A DNA stretch of 64,000 bases from positions 33,655 through 97,654 of the forward strand of contig NZ_JAMBOT010000016.1 in assembly GCF_023715725.1 (NCBI RefSeq), given 5' to 3'. The notes beneath the pieces were generated by a model. It was given only the letters and a program-made list of their open reading frames with translations, did no database searches and was not told the origin of the DNA. The stretch comes from Paenibacillus pasadenensis. GTDB taxonomy: Bacteria > Bacillota > Bacilli > Paenibacillales > Paenibacillaceae. Positions 32,872 to 42,247 of the stretch are shown here, one piece after another (position 1 is the stretch's first letter; the number at the start of each line of letters is the position of its first letter). A program made the translations under genes and the position numbers.

Positions 32872-33777
32872 ATGAGTCAAAATCAACATGCGGCGGCGAT
32901 GGAAACGATCCGTCTGACCAAAACCTATGCGGATCAGCAGGCGCTGGACGGGGTTTCGATGCGTCTGGAGGCGAACCGCATTCACGGCCTGCTCGGCCGC
33001 AACGGCGCAGGCAAAACGACGCTAATGAGCATCGCGACAGCACAGCTGTTTGCGACATCTGGAGAAGTCCGAATTTTCGGTCAAAATCCCTATGAAAACC
33101 GCGAAGCGTTAAGCCGCATCTGTTTCATTAAAGAAAGCCAGCGTTACCCGGAGGTATTCAACGTCAACGACATGCTGGCGGTCGCTTCTACGCTTTATCC
33201 GAACTGGGACGCGGCGTTTGCCGACCGTTTGGTGGAAGAGTTCCGTCTGCCGCGCCGCAAAAAGATCAAAGGTTTCTCACGCGGAATGCTGTCCTCGGTC
33301 GGCATCATTATCGGACTGGCGAGCCGCGCGGAGCTGACGCTGTTCGACGAGCCTTATCTCGGATTGGACGCCGTTGCCCGCGGCCTGTTCTATGACCGGC
33401 TCATTGAGGATTATGCGGAGCATCCCCGGACCATTGTGCTGTCCACGCATTTGATCGACGAGGTTAGCCGATTGCTGGAGGAAATTCACCTCATCGACGG
33501 AGGACGCCTGCTGCTTCACGAGGATACGGATTCACTGCGGCAGCGCGCGTATACAGTAACGGGCCCAACCGCCAAAGTGAATGCCTTCATCGCCAGCCGC
33601 CGTTCGCTGAAGTGCGAAGCGCTTGGCGGCTCTGCCCAAGCCGCATTGCTGGCCTCATCTCCAACGGAGCAAGCCGAGGCTAAAGCTGCCGGACTGGACA
33701 CGGCGCCGCTGCCGCTGCAGCAGCTTATCGTTTATTTGACAGGACAAAAAGAATCCGACAGGGAGGGATTGGCATGA
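32872..33777 (+). CDS. ABC transporter ATP-binding protein (YtrB-like exporter)
   Basis: A 301-residue ATPase from ATG 32872, which has AAAGGAG eight bases upstream; ATG 32830 in the same frame is the alternative (315 residues). Walker A GRNGAGKTT, Walker B ELTLFDEPYLGLD and H-loop LSTHLIDE are intact. The signature is the divergent FSRGMLSSVG rather than LSGGQ, seen also in YtrB-like exporter ATPases. It overlaps the permease gene by four bases. It powers the membrane partner at 33774. Confidence 0.88.
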   Translation: MSQNQHAAAMETIRLTKTYADQQALDGVSMRLEANRIHGLLGRNGAGKTTLMSIATAQLFATSGEVRIFGQNPYENREALSRICFIKESQRYPEVFNVNDMLAVASTLYPNWDAAFADRLVEEFRLPRRKKIKGFSRGMLSSVGIIIGLASRAELTLFDEPYLGLDAVARGLFYDRLIEDYAEHPRTIVLSTHLIDEVSRLLEEIHLIDGGRLLLHEDTDSLRQRAYTVTGPTAKVNAFIASRRSLKCEALGGSAQAALLASSPTEQAEAKAAGLDTAPLPLQQLIVYLTGQKESDREGLA

Positions 33778-34466
33778 ATCGCGGACTGAAAAGCGTCATT
33801 ATGATGTACCGCAGGGACCTGTTCAGCTGGATTTATCTGCCCTGGATGATTATGCTCTCCAGCTTTGTCGTTAATCTGATCATCGCCACCAGCATGCAGG
33901 AGGAATTTACGACTGGCGGTCTGCTGTCCATTTTCATTTATATCTATATTGTGGGTCTGGTAACGGTTAACCAGACGTTCTCTTTTGCGCTAAGTCTCTG
34001 TATAAGCAGGCGGGATTACTTTGCGGGAAGCAGCCTTGCCATTGTGGTCATCGCTCTCTTCCATGCCTTGCTGATGACAATCGTTGCTTCAATTGAAAAA
34101 GCGGTCGGCAGCTGGGGAGGCATGAATTTTTTTGTCCTCCCGGATACAAGCGACGGCCCGGCGTGGCAAACATTCTTCGTCTTTTTCATTGCATTGCTGC
34201 TTATGTTCTTCATTGGCTTCGCTTCCTCCAGCCTGTCCCGCCGTTTCGGCAAAAAGGGCAACTTCATTCTGTACGGCGGAGCCTTCGTGTTGGGCGGCGG
34301 GCTGACGACAATCGCTTCACTGCGCGGCTGGTGGACTCCGATGTACGAGTGGTTCATTGATCTGCAGCCCACCTTGGCAGGAATTATGTCGGTATTGCTC
34401 GTATTCTCAGCGGTCCTTGCCCTGCTCTCGTGGCTCATGCTGCGCCGCTCCGCCGTTCGCGCATGA
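33774..34466 (+). CDS. ABC exporter permease subunit
   Basis: A 230-residue membrane protein with six hydrophobic segments (for example IYLPWMIMLSSFVVNLII, LLSIFIYIYIVGLVTV, TFFVFFIALLLMFFIGFASS, LAGIMSVLLVFSAVLALL). The loop after segment 4 (SLSRRFGKKGN) is basic. It shows no extracytoplasmic domain. Overlapping translation with the ATPase gene indicates a heteromeric exporter under the YtrA-type regulator. Substrate unknown. Confidence 0.82.
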   Translation: MNRGLKSVIMMYRRDLFSWIYLPWMIMLSSFVVNLIIATSMQEEFTTGGLLSIFIYIYIVGLVTVNQTFSFALSLCISRRDYFAGSSLAIVVIALFHALLMTIVASIEKAVGSWGGMNFFVLPDTSDGPAWQTFFVFFIALLLMFFIGFASSSLSRRFGKKGNFILYGGAFVLGGGLTTIASLRGWWTPMYEWFIDLQPTLAGIMSVLLVFSAVLALLSWLMLRRSAVRA

Positions 34467-34508
34467 CATCACATTCCCTTCAACTTATACTAATGCCTCA
34501 TCCTGTTT

Positions 34509-34542
34509 AAACGCCTTCCCTCTAACGGGAGGGCGTTTTTTT
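34509..34542 (+). terminator. Terminator of the ABC exporter operon
   Basis: AACGCC-t-TCCC-tctaa-CGGGA-gGGCGTT followed by seven T. Confidence 0.88.
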
Positions 34543-34624
34543 CATTTGCGCAAAGGATGACTTATAATAGAGGAAAAGAAAAAAGAGCGGCTCAAACGCG
34601 CTCATTCATAGAGGAGTGTGGAGC

Positions 34625-35659
34625 ATGACCAGGCTGTCCGAGCCATTTCGCTTGAAAGGACTAGAGCTGAACAACCGGATTGTTATGGCGCCAATGTGCC
34701 AATATTCCGTAGATGCGGAGGACGGAACGCCGAACGAGTGGCACTATGTCCATTATGTTTCCCGCGCCGTTGGCGGCACGGGCCTCATTATGATGGAAAT
34801 GACGAACGTGGAGCCGGACGGCCGCATCTCGAATCGCTGCCTGGGCTTATGGGACGATGCGCAAATTCCGGCGTACGCCCGGATTGTACGGGAATCTCAG
34901 CGTTATGGAGCCCGAATAGGCATCCAGATCGCCCACGCCGGACGCAAGGCGACGGACGCCGCCGTTCCGGTCAGCTCATCGCCGTTCCCGGTTGAGCCGA
35001 CCGGCTGGAAAACGCCGCGTGAGCTGACGACAGCCGAGGTGCGCGAAAAGGTCGGACTGTTCCGCGATGCAGCCCGGCGCGCCGTTGCGGCTGGATTTGA
35101 TACGATTGAGCTGCATGGCGCGCACGGGTATCTGATTCACCAGTTCCACTCCCCGTCATTGAACAAACGCGCGGATGAATACGGGGAGGACCGGATGCGC
35201 TTTGGCTGCGAGGTGATCCGGGCTGTGCGGGAAGTGATGCCGGCGGATATGCCGCTCATCCTGCGTTTTTCCGCGGTAGAATACATAGAAGGCGGCTACG
35301 AACTGGACTACGGTCTGGAGCTGGCGCGGCGATACAAGGAGGCCGGAGTCGACATTCTCCATGTGTCGAGCGGAGGTGAGGCGCCGCCGAACGGCAGCCG
35401 CCAGCCGGGCAACTATCCCGGCTACCAGGTGCCGTATGCCCGAGCGGTGCGCGAAGCAACGGGCATACCGGTTATTGCGGTCGGCATGCTGGACGAGCCG
35501 GAGCTGGCGCAGTCCGTCGTGGCGGGCGGCGATGCCGAACTGGCGGCAGTCGGACGCGCGATGCTGCGCAATCCTTACTGGGCGGTCGACGCGCTGCGCA
35601 AGATCGACGGCATCCGCGCCGAACAGCCCGCCTATAAACGAGGCTACCCGGCCGGTTAA
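34625..35659 (+). CDS. namA: NADPH dehydrogenase NamA, old yellow enzyme family
   Basis: A 344-residue FMN-dependent TIM barrel. The YqjM-type active site is visible: APMCQYSVDAEDG supplies Cys and Tyr near residue 25, and ELHGAHGYLIHQFHSP supplies the His pair near residue 165-170. HVSSGGEAP and the C-terminal VAVGMLDEP and AVGRAML are phosphate-binding. These enzymes reduce activated alkenes of quinones, enals and nitro compounds and protect against oxidative or xenobiotic stress. Start ATG 34625 follows AGAGGAG. It is a single-gene unit; in B. subtilis it lies elsewhere. Confidence 0.92.
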   Translation: MTRLSEPFRLKGLELNNRIVMAPMCQYSVDAEDGTPNEWHYVHYVSRAVGGTGLIMMEMTNVEPDGRISNRCLGLWDDAQIPAYARIVRESQRYGARIGIQIAHAGRKATDAAVPVSSSPFPVEPTGWKTPRELTTAEVREKVGLFRDAARRAVAAGFDTIELHGAHGYLIHQFHSPSLNKRADEYGEDRMRFGCEVIRAVREVMPADMPLILRFSAVEYIEGGYELDYGLELARRYKEAGVDILHVSSGGEAPPNGSRQPGNYPGYQVPYARAVREATGIPVIAVGMLDEPELAQSVVAGGDAELAAVGRAMLRNPYWAVDALRKIDGIRAEQPAYKRGYPAG

Positions 35660-35680
35660 GCTTCTTATCTGTGCTTTCTC

Positions 35681-35739
35681 GGAATGAAGTGTGCTTCTTC
35701 CAAATCAGGCCGAAGCCGCTTCACCTTGCGGCGCAAGGT
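35681..35739 (+). ncRNA. Two-hairpin element, copy 1 (upstream of yabS)
   Basis: GGAATGAAGTG-t-GCTTC / GAAGC-CGCTTC forms stem 1: outer GAAGTG (35686-35691) with CGCTTC (35717-35722), inner GCTTC (35693-35697) with GAAGC (35712-35716). Stem 2 is ACCTTGC-GGC-GCAAGGT (35723-35739). Copy 2 at 62065 keeps both outer and inner stems with different bases (covariation) and the sequence CACCTTGCGGC. It may be a small structured RNA, a leader or a dispersed repeat. Confidence 0.5.
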
Positions 35740-35807
35740 TATGAATCCCTTCCATTGCGGCAACACTGATAGATAGAATCGGAATCTATCTGCTGGAGGG
35801 ATATGGA

Positions 35808-36536
35808 ATGAAGCAAATTTTGCTCATTACGGACGGCTGCTCCAATGTCGGCCTGAGCCCGGTTGTTGCGGCGTCGCAGGCTTATTCGGAAGGAATTACG
35901 GTCAATGTGGTCGGCGTGCTGGACGGCGGCGATCTGGGAGAATACGGAGCCAAGGAAATTCAGGAGATTTCCGAAGCCGGCGGCGGTATGAGCCGCACGG
36001 TCAGCACCCGGCAGCTGTCGCAGACGGTACAGATGATGACCCGCAAAACGGTCGTGCAGACGATTCAGCAGGCGGTGCAAAAGGAGCTGAAGTCCGTGCT
36101 TGGCGGCTCCGGCACGCTAGAGGAGCTGCCGCCCGAAAAGCGCAGCGAGGTTGTGCGCGTCATCGACGAGCTTGGGGAGACGAGCAAGCTGCGCGTGGCG
36201 CTGCTAATCGACGCCAGCGCCAGCATGAAGTCCAAGATGGCCGCCGTTGAGGAGGCGATCCGCGATCTGATGCTGAGCCTTCAGTCGCGGCAGGGCGTCA
36301 GTGAGCTGTCGGTGTTTCATTTTCCGGCAGACCGTCATGGCGATGATGCGACGCTGGATCTGGACTGGACGACGAATCTGAGCGGTGTGCAGTCGCTCTT
36401 TCCCAAGCTGCAGATGCGGGGTACAACGCCGACGGGGCCAGCGCTCCAGCAGGTTGTGCAGTACTACCGCCAAGGCATGGAGGAGCGGCGCCGGGACAGC
36501 GAGGAGGACGAAATGAGGAGTGGCTACGTCGGATAA
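35808..36536 (+). CDS. yabS: VWA-domain protein YabS
   Basis: A 242-residue cytoplasmic protein. Residues 1-70 begin QILLITDGCSNVGLSP, a TDG motif that normally lies in the second half of a VWA domain. The C-terminal half (about 130-240) begins RVALLIDASASMKSKM, a MIDAS-type DxSxS metal site. This matches B. subtilis YabS in order, size and neighbours (spoIIE before, yabT after). The molecular role is unknown; expression in sporulation is known for the B. subtilis genes. SD GGAGGGA precedes ATG. Overlaps the kinase gene by 17 bases. Confidence 0.88.
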   Translation: MKQILLITDGCSNVGLSPVVAASQAYSEGITVNVVGVLDGGDLGEYGAKEIQEISEAGGGMSRTVSTRQLSQTVQMMTRKTVVQTIQQAVQKELKSVLGGSGTLEELPPEKRSEVVRVIDELGETSKLRVALLIDASASMKSKMAAVEEAIRDLMLSLQSRQGVSELSVFHFPADRHGDDATLDLDWTTNLSGVQSLFPKLQMRGTTPTGPALQQVVQYYRQGMEERRRDSEEDEMRSGYVG

Positions 36537-37446
36537 GCTTGACCTTGACCGGGGCATGGTCATTACCGGCAAGTGGAGGCGCCGCCGCTATCGCGTGGAG
36601 CGTCTGCTCGGCGAGGGAGCGAACGGCAAAGTTTATTTGGTGCAGCAGGACAGCCGTCTAATGGCATTGAAAGTCGGATTGGACACAGCGGATTTGCAGT
36701 CGGAAATTAACGTGCTGCAGGCGCTTGAAAAGCAGCAGAAGCGAAGGAGCGGAGGCAATCCGTTCCTTTACGACGTCGACGACCTGCAGCTGAGGTCGGG
36801 TAAGGAATATCCTTTTTACGTCATGCGTTATGTGCGCGGCACGAAGCTGCCCGCTTTTCTGGTGGCAAGCGGTGCGGAATGGTTTCCTATTGCGGGTTAT
36901 AATTTGCTGCTGAAGCTGTCCGAGCTTCACGGCTCAGGATGGGCGTTCGGAGATCTCAAGGTGGACAATGTGCTCGTTGCGGATTACGGGCGCGTGGAGC
37001 TTGTTGATTTTGGCGGCGTCACCGCCTTTGGCAAAAGCATCCGCCAATTCACCGAGATTTACGACCGCGGTTACTGGAATGCCGGAACCCGCACCTCGGA
37101 CGCCCCCTACGATCTGTTCTCGTTTGCGGTGCTTTGCGTGCAGCTGTTTGCCGAAAAAGAGCTCTACCGCCTGACCTCCGGAACGTTGCCGCAAAACCGG
37201 AGTCCGGGCGATTTGCTGAAGCTGGCTCAGCAAGTGACGCAGCTGAAGCCGTTCGCGGGCTGGCTGGCGCGGGCTTTTGCCGGCGGTTTTGGGGATGCGG
37301 CGGAAGCGGCAGACGCCTGGAACGCCGTCATGCACCGCATCGGCCGTCCGTCCAAGCCGGTTCCCTGGTGGACAAAGGCGCTTTTTCTCGTATCGGCAGC
37401 CGGATTGGCGGCCTCGGTCTTCTGGCTGGCCGGAGGTCTCGGCTAA
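36520..37446 (+). CDS. yabT: Membrane-anchored serine/threonine kinase YabT
   Basis: A 308-residue Hanks-type kinase from GTG 36520 with GAGGAGG upstream. Glycine loop LGEGANGKVYLV, invariant Lys in MALKVG, catalytic loop FGDLKVDNVLV (the usual HRD is replaced by FGD, keeping the catalytic Asp), and VDFGGV for DFG. A C-terminal membrane helix (WWTKALFLVSAAGLAASVFW). B. subtilis YabT is a sporulation septum kinase activated by DNA that phosphorylates RecA and others. There are no PASTA domains. The FGD variant is shared with the YabT type. Confidence 0.9.
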   Translation: MATSDKLDLDRGMVITGKWRRRRYRVERLLGEGANGKVYLVQQDSRLMALKVGLDTADLQSEINVLQALEKQQKRRSGGNPFLYDVDDLQLRSGKEYPFYVMRYVRGTKLPAFLVASGAEWFPIAGYNLLLKLSELHGSGWAFGDLKVDNVLVADYGRVELVDFGGVTAFGKSIRQFTEIYDRGYWNAGTRTSDAPYDLFSFAVLCVQLFAEKELYRLTSGTLPQNRSPGDLLKLAQQVTQLKPFAGWLARAFAGGFGDAAEAADAWNAVMHRIGRPSKPVPWWTKALFLVSAAGLAASVFWLAGGLG

Positions 37447-37522
37447 TTCGGAGGCCCGGGAGCTGCAGCCGGACAGCTGCTCATCGCGTTCTTACATCTA
37501 TAGTGCGGGAGAGATCGGCAGC

Positions 37523-39010
37523 ATGAATGAACATGAACATAGCCATTTAACAGCAGCCGGCGGAGCGCCTGAAAAGGTACGGGCAGAATTGCTCCGGATG
37601 CAGCGGGAGGAGCAGCTTATGCTGCCGGGCGATACGGTTCTGATCGCCGTCAGCGGCGGGCCAGATTCCATGGCGCTGCTCCATGCGCTGCACATGAATG
37701 CGGATCGGCTGAGCATTAAGGTAATGGCGGCTCATGCCAATCACGGCTTCCGGCCGGATGAGTCGCCGCAGGAGGCGGAGAGCGTACGCCGCTTTTGCGC
37801 TAATCTGGGCATACCGCTGGAATTGGCCGAGCTTGATGTTCCAGGCTATTTAAGAGAGCATGGAGGCAACAAGCAGGCGGCGGCGCGCGAGCTGCGCTAC
37901 CGGTTCCTGCACGAGGCGGCGGCAAAAGCGGGGGCTTCCCGCATCGCGTTTGCCCATCATGCCGACGATCAGGCGGAGACGGTGCTCATGCGCGTGCTGC
38001 GCGGAACGGCTCCGGGCGGCTTGGCGGGTATTCCCTTGCGTCGCAAAGAAGGAAATGTGGAACTGATTCGCCCACTGCTGCGTATAAACAAAATGGACCT
38101 TGCCGCCTATTGCACTCATTGGAATATTTCTTATCATACCGACAGCAGCAACCTTTCGACGGATTATTTCCGCAATGCGGTCCGGCTGGAGGCGCTTCCT
38201 TATTTGGAATCGTTTAACGGACGTCTTTCCGCTTCTTTATGCCGGTTGGCTGAATCCGCTTCGGCGGAGTCGGATTATTTAAACGCACGGACAGAGGAGC
38301 TTTTCGCCTCGCTCATGCGCCCTGAAAAGGGCGGTTTAAGCATGTCCGGCGCGGATTTGGCGGGTCTCCACGTCGCTTTACAAAGGAGATTGATTAAACT
38401 AATATTAGATTATCTTGCTTTGGAAAACGAACCCACCGGCTTTGATGAGGTGGAGCATATACGTATTGGCGCACTGTCGGCATCACCGGCGAGCTGGCGG
38501 ATCGATCTGTCGCGGGGACTCCGTTTTCGGAGGGAATACAGCCGGCTCTCCTGGACCCGGCGAAGCGAGGAGCCGCAGGACGGATACGAGATTTTAGTGG
38601 CCGAACCTCAGGGCAGCCTGTTGTTGTCCGAAGCAGGCCTGCGGCTGGAATTCAGCCGGGAAGCGATTCTGGGAGAAAACGGCGCCGGTTCTGCTGCAGC
38701 AGAAGCGGGACCGCTGACCGCTTTTTTTGATTTGGACGAGCTGCTGTTCCCGCTTCTTGTTCGTACCCGCCGGGAAGGCGACCGGATGAATCCGCTGGGA
38801 CTAAACGGCAGCAAAAAGGTGCAAGATATGTTCGTTGACGCCAAGGTGCCGCCTTCCAGGCGGCCTTTCATGCCTTTGGTATGCGAAGCGGGCGGCCGCA
38901 TGTTATGGATTCCGGGAATCCGCAGATCGGCGCATGCATTGGCTTCGGCAGGAACGAAACGGCTGCTGCGCATTGAAGCCCGGGAGACCGGGCCGCCCCC
39001 TTTAAGTTAA
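37523..39010 (+). CDS. tilS: tRNA(Ile)-lysidine synthase TilS
   Basis: A 495-residue enzyme. The PP-loop ATP site SGGPDS is at residues 44-49, followed by HANHGFR and FAHHADDQAETVLMR; the TilS substrate-binding and C-terminal domains follow (LLFPLLVRTRREGDRMNPLG, SKKVQDMFVDAKVPPSRR). It converts C34 of the CAU-anticodon isoleucine tRNA to lysidine so it reads AUA; essential. ATG 37523 follows GGGAGAG; the open frame continues upstream into yabT without similarity. Adjacent to hprT as in B. subtilis. Confidence 0.95.
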   Translation: MNEHEHSHLTAAGGAPEKVRAELLRMQREEQLMLPGDTVLIAVSGGPDSMALLHALHMNADRLSIKVMAAHANHGFRPDESPQEAESVRRFCANLGIPLELAELDVPGYLREHGGNKQAAARELRYRFLHEAAAKAGASRIAFAHHADDQAETVLMRVLRGTAPGGLAGIPLRRKEGNVELIRPLLRINKMDLAAYCTHWNISYHTDSSNLSTDYFRNAVRLEALPYLESFNGRLSASLCRLAESASAESDYLNARTEELFASLMRPEKGGLSMSGADLAGLHVALQRRLIKLILDYLALENEPTGFDEVEHIRIGALSASPASWRIDLSRGLRFRREYSRLSWTRRSEEPQDGYEILVAEPQGSLLLSEAGLRLEFSREAILGENGAGSAAAEAGPLTAFFDLDELLFPLLVRTRREGDRMNPLGLNGSKKVQDMFVDAKVPPSRRPFMPLVCEAGGRMLWIPGIRRSAHALASAGTKRLLRIEARETGPPPLS

Positions 39011-39078
39011 GGGACTGTGAATATCAGGCCTTAGTAAGCTCATAAGAATAGCATTAGATGATTCGGGAGGAACTTCAC

Positions 39079-39618
39079 TTGCATAACGACATTCAAGAAA
39101 TTCTGCATAGCGAGCAAGAGATCAAGGACAAGGTCAAGGAGCTGGGCGAGATTTTGACCCGCGACTTCGAGGGTCGCAATCCGCTCGTTATTTGCGTGCT
39201 CAAGGGTGCGTTTATTTTCATGGCTGATCTGGTTAAAGAGATACGCGTACCGCTGGAGATGGACTTCATGGCGGTGTCGAGCTACGGCGATCAAACGAAA
39301 TCCTCCGGAGTCGTCAAAATTATTAAGGATCTGGATGCTTCCGTCGAAGGACGGGACGTGCTTATTGTCGAAGACATAATTGACAGCGGTTTGACGCTCA
39401 GCTATCTCATCGATGTGCTGGAGCGCCGCAACGCGAAGTCGGTGACGGTCGTTACGCTGTTCGACAAGCCGTCCGGCCGTTCGGTCGACCTGGATGCCGA
39501 TTACACCGGCTTTACGCTTCCCCATGCTTTTGTCGTAGGATATGGCCTTGATTACGCCGAATACTACCGCAACCTGCCCTACATCGGTATTCTCAAGCCG
39601 GAAGTCTACAGCAAATAG
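39079..39618 (+). CDS. hprT: Hypoxanthine phosphoribosyltransferase
   Basis: Read from TTG 39079, which has GGGAGGAA eight bases upstream and gives 179 residues, matching B. subtilis HprT (180); an ATG at 39058 in frame lacks an SD. The PRPP-binding motif VLIVEDIIDSGLTLSYL is near residue 95, FMAVSSYGDQTKSSG is the flexible loop, and FVVGYGLDYAEYYRNLPYIG is the purine-binding C-terminus. It salvages hypoxanthine and guanine to IMP and GMP. Confidence 0.95.
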   Translation: MHNDIQEILHSEQEIKDKVKELGEILTRDFEGRNPLVICVLKGAFIFMADLVKEIRVPLEMDFMAVSSYGDQTKSSGVVKIIKDLDASVEGRDVLIVEDIIDSGLTLSYLIDVLERRNAKSVTVVTLFDKPSGRSVDLDADYTGFTLPHAFVVGYGLDYAEYYRNLPYIGILKPEVYSK

Positions 39619-39748
39619 AAGCTTTTCGGGCAGCTGTCCAACAGCATTCTCCTCTTCTTCGGGAGCATATGCGCATCGGCCTTGCGGCCGGATTCACCGG
39701 GCTATTTTGAGCCGGGCATGACCGCAGGCTGATGCGCCGGGGGTTCTG

Positions 39749-39778
39749 TTGAGATAGCCAGACCGGCTATGGTAAAAT
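39749..39778 (+). promoter_or_regulatory. ftsH promoter with an inverted repeat in the spacer
   Basis: TTGAGA (39749-39754), an 18-base spacer, TAAAAT (39773-39778), 30 bases before the ftsH start. The spacer contains ATAGCC-agacc-GGCTAT (39754-39770), a perfect inverted repeat that could be an operator. Confidence 0.6.
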
Positions 39779-39807
39779 ATTTTAAGCGTCTTGAGAGGAG
39801 GTAGGAG

Positions 39808-41850
39808 ATGAATCGAATCATCCGGAACACTGGATTTTACCTGCTTATTTTCCTGGTAACCGTCGGAATTGTGCAATTTATCAGCGGTCAGGACGATAAC
39901 ACGCAAAAGATTCCTTACAGCGAGTTCCGCCAGGAGCTTGAGGCCAACAACATCAGCAAGCTGATCGTGCAATTCGACAGTTATACTTATCTGGTGACCG
40001 GTGAATACAGAAATGCGCCTGCGGGGGCCAAGAACGAATCTAAAAAGTTTTATGCCTACACAAATGCCGATGAATTTCTTACCAAAGAACTCGACAGTTT
40101 GAGTAAGACAAACGACTTTGAATTGGATTATAAGCGGATGAAGGGCCAGAGCATTTGGCTTACATTCCTGACCTCCATCATTCCGTTCGTGATCATCTTC
40201 ATCCTGTTCTTCTTCCTGATTAATCAGGCACAAGGCGGCGGCGGCAAAGTCATGAACTTCGGCAAAAGCCGTGCCCGTTTGTATAATGAAGAGAAAAAGC
40301 GGGTGACGTTTGAGGACGTTGCCGGCGCGGACGAAGAGAAACAAGAGCTTGTCGAGGTTGTTGAATTCCTCAAGGACCCTCGTAAGTTCGCTGCAGTCGG
40401 CGCCCGCATTCCAAAAGGCGTCCTGCTTGTCGGACCTCCGGGTACCGGTAAAACGCTCCTTGCCCGTGCTGTTGCAGGCGAAGCGGGAGTGCCGTTCTTC
40501 AGCATCTCGGGTTCCGACTTCGTGGAAATGTTCGTCGGCGTAGGCGCATCCCGTGTCCGCGACCTGTTTGAGAACGCCAAGAAGAACGCGCCTTGTATTA
40601 TCTTTATCGATGAGATCGACGCAGTCGGACGCCAGCGCGGCGCCGGTCTGGGCGGCGGTCACGACGAGCGCGAGCAGACGCTCAACCAGTTGCTCGTTGA
40701 AATGGACGGTTTCGGAGCGAACGAGGGCATTATTATCGTTGCTGCAACGAACCGCCCGGACATTCTCGACCCTGCGCTTCTGCGTCCGGGACGTTTTGAC
40801 CGTCAAATTACGGTTGACCGTCCAGATGTAAAAGGCCGCGAGGCTGTCCTGAAGGTCCATGCGCGCAACAAACCGCTGAACAAGGACGTTAAGCTTGACA
40901 TTATCGCCAAGCGCACGACCGGCTTCACCGGTGCGGATTTGGAGAACCTGCTTAACGAAGCGGCCCTCCTTGCAGCACGCCGCAACAAAAAGGATATCGG
41001 CATGATTGAGGTGGATGAAGCTATCGACCGCGTCATTGTCGGTACCGAGAAGAAGAGCCGTGTCATCAGTGACCGCGAGAAGCGCATTGTGGCTTACCAT
41101 GAGGCGGGCCACACGATTATCGGCTATTTCCTGGAAAATGCCGACATGGTGCACAAGGTGACAATTATCCCGCGCGGACGCGCTGGCGGTTATGTCATCA
41201 TGCTTCCTAAAGAAGACCGCATGCTCGTTACGAAGCAGGAAATGCTCGACAAAATTACCGGCCTGCTTGGCGGCCGTGTTGCTGAGGAGCTGTTCATCGG
41301 TGAGATTGGCACCGGCGCATACAGCGACTTCAAACAAGCGACCGGTATTGCCCGCAGCATGGTCATGGAATACGGCATGAGCGACAAGCTCGGCCCAATG
41401 CAGTTCGGCAGCACGCAAGGACAGGTATTCCTTGGACGGGATATCGGTCACGAGCAGAACTACTCCGACAAAATTGCTTATGAAATCGATCAAGAGATGC
41501 AGTCGTTTATTACGGATTCGTATGAGCGCGCTAAAAATCTCCTGACCGAGAAGAGCAAAGAGGTTCACCTTATTGCCCAAACGCTGCTTCGTTTAGAGAC
41601 GCTGGATCTGGAGCAGATCCGCAATCTGATGGAGACAGGTTCCGTTGACGGCAAGGGCGGGGATGGCAGCAGCGGCGAGGGCGGAGACTCCGAATCCGGC
41701 GCTGAGCCAATCATCGACGAGATTGGCGGCGTTAAAGTCCGTATCCAAACCCGCGAGCCTGGAGAAACACCGGCTGGCGAAGGCATTAACGATCAGCCTG
41801 AAAACTCAGGTCCGATTGACTCGGACAAAGAGCCAGGCGACAAAGCTTAA
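39808..41850 (+). CDS. ftsH: ATP-dependent zinc metalloprotease FtsH
   Basis: A 680-residue membrane protease: two N-terminal membrane helices (residues 8-25 and about 116-136) flank a short extracytoplasmic domain. AAA module: Walker A GPPGTGKT at about 209-216, Walker B CIIFIDEIDAVG, and second region of homology ATNRPDILDPALLRPGRFDR. Zinc-protease motif HEAGH at 431-435. The C-terminal tail (from about 610) is Gly/Ser/Asp/Glu-rich and probably disordered, longer than in B. subtilis (637). It degrades misfolded and regulatory membrane proteins and acts in Spo0A-dependent development. Single-gene unit with its own promoter and terminator. Confidence 0.97.
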   Translation: MNRIIRNTGFYLLIFLVTVGIVQFISGQDDNTQKIPYSEFRQELEANNISKLIVQFDSYTYLVTGEYRNAPAGAKNESKKFYAYTNADEFLTKELDSLSKTNDFELDYKRMKGQSIWLTFLTSIIPFVIIFILFFFLINQAQGGGGKVMNFGKSRARLYNEEKKRVTFEDVAGADEEKQELVEVVEFLKDPRKFAAVGARIPKGVLLVGPPGTGKTLLARAVAGEAGVPFFSISGSDFVEMFVGVGASRVRDLFENAKKNAPCIIFIDEIDAVGRQRGAGLGGGHDEREQTLNQLLVEMDGFGANEGIIIVAATNRPDILDPALLRPGRFDRQITVDRPDVKGREAVLKVHARNKPLNKDVKLDIIAKRTTGFTGADLENLLNEAALLAARRNKKDIGMIEVDEAIDRVIVGTEKKSRVISDREKRIVAYHEAGHTIIGYFLENADMVHKVTIIPRGRAGGYVIMLPKEDRMLVTKQEMLDKITGLLGGRVAEELFIGEIGTGAYSDFKQATGIARSMVMEYGMSDKLGPMQFGSTQGQVFLGRDIGHEQNYSDKIAYEIDQEMQSFITDSYERAKNLLTEKSKEVHLIAQTLLRLETLDLEQIRNLMETGSVDGKGGDGSSGEGGDSESGAEPIIDEIGGVKVRIQTREPGETPAGEGINDQPENSGPIDSDKEPGDKA

Positions 41851-41868
41851 ACCTTAATATTTTCCATG

Positions 41869-41900
41869 AATCGGGTCGGCTAAGCCGGCCCGATTTTTTT
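41869..41900 (+). terminator. Terminator of ftsH
   Basis: AATCGGG-t-CGGC-taa-GCCG-gCCCGATT followed by a run of T. Confidence 0.92.
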
Positions 41901-42172
41901 GTGTATGCATTTGTTTTGCTGTGAACATTTGTGCATCGGGGCTGTTGCTTATGTTCAGAATAATCAGGTATAATAGGCCATGGCAAGGGAATTCTAAGGG
42001 GGATAGGGGGATTCAAGAAGATTAACGAGTATTGTTAGTTATATACCGTTTTATGTATTTAAATTCGCTTAACTCCCAAGATCATCCAATTATTCAGCTA
42101 TTATTTTATTAATGAAGCTTTATTTTATATGAAAATGCTTTCAAGATGTCACATATGATTGCGCTTTCTCAT

Positions 42173-42199
42173 TGACTCTTCATCATTATCGGCTATAAT
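42173..42199 (+). promoter_or_regulatory. Probable promoter of the nupNOPQ operon
   Basis: TTGACT (42173-42178) and TATAAT (42194-42199) are 15 bases apart, slightly short. They lie 49 bases ahead of nupN in an AT-rich stretch (42030-42200). A second TATAAT occurs at 41969-41974. No riboswitch was recognised in the 41901-42247 gap. Confidence 0.5.
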
Positions 42200-42247
42200 A
42201 ACTTTATCCACAAAAACTATGGTCAAGAACAGGGGAGAAATACAAAG

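Noticed and set aside
39694..41580. A 628-codon open frame on the minus strand opposite ftsH
   Set aside because: It is the antisense shadow of ftsH, whose AAA and HEAGH motifs are unambiguous; no start signal or family match.
41901..42247. Purine riboswitch ahead of the nucleoside transporter operon
   Set aside because: The conserved purine aptamer loops and three-way junction were not found.
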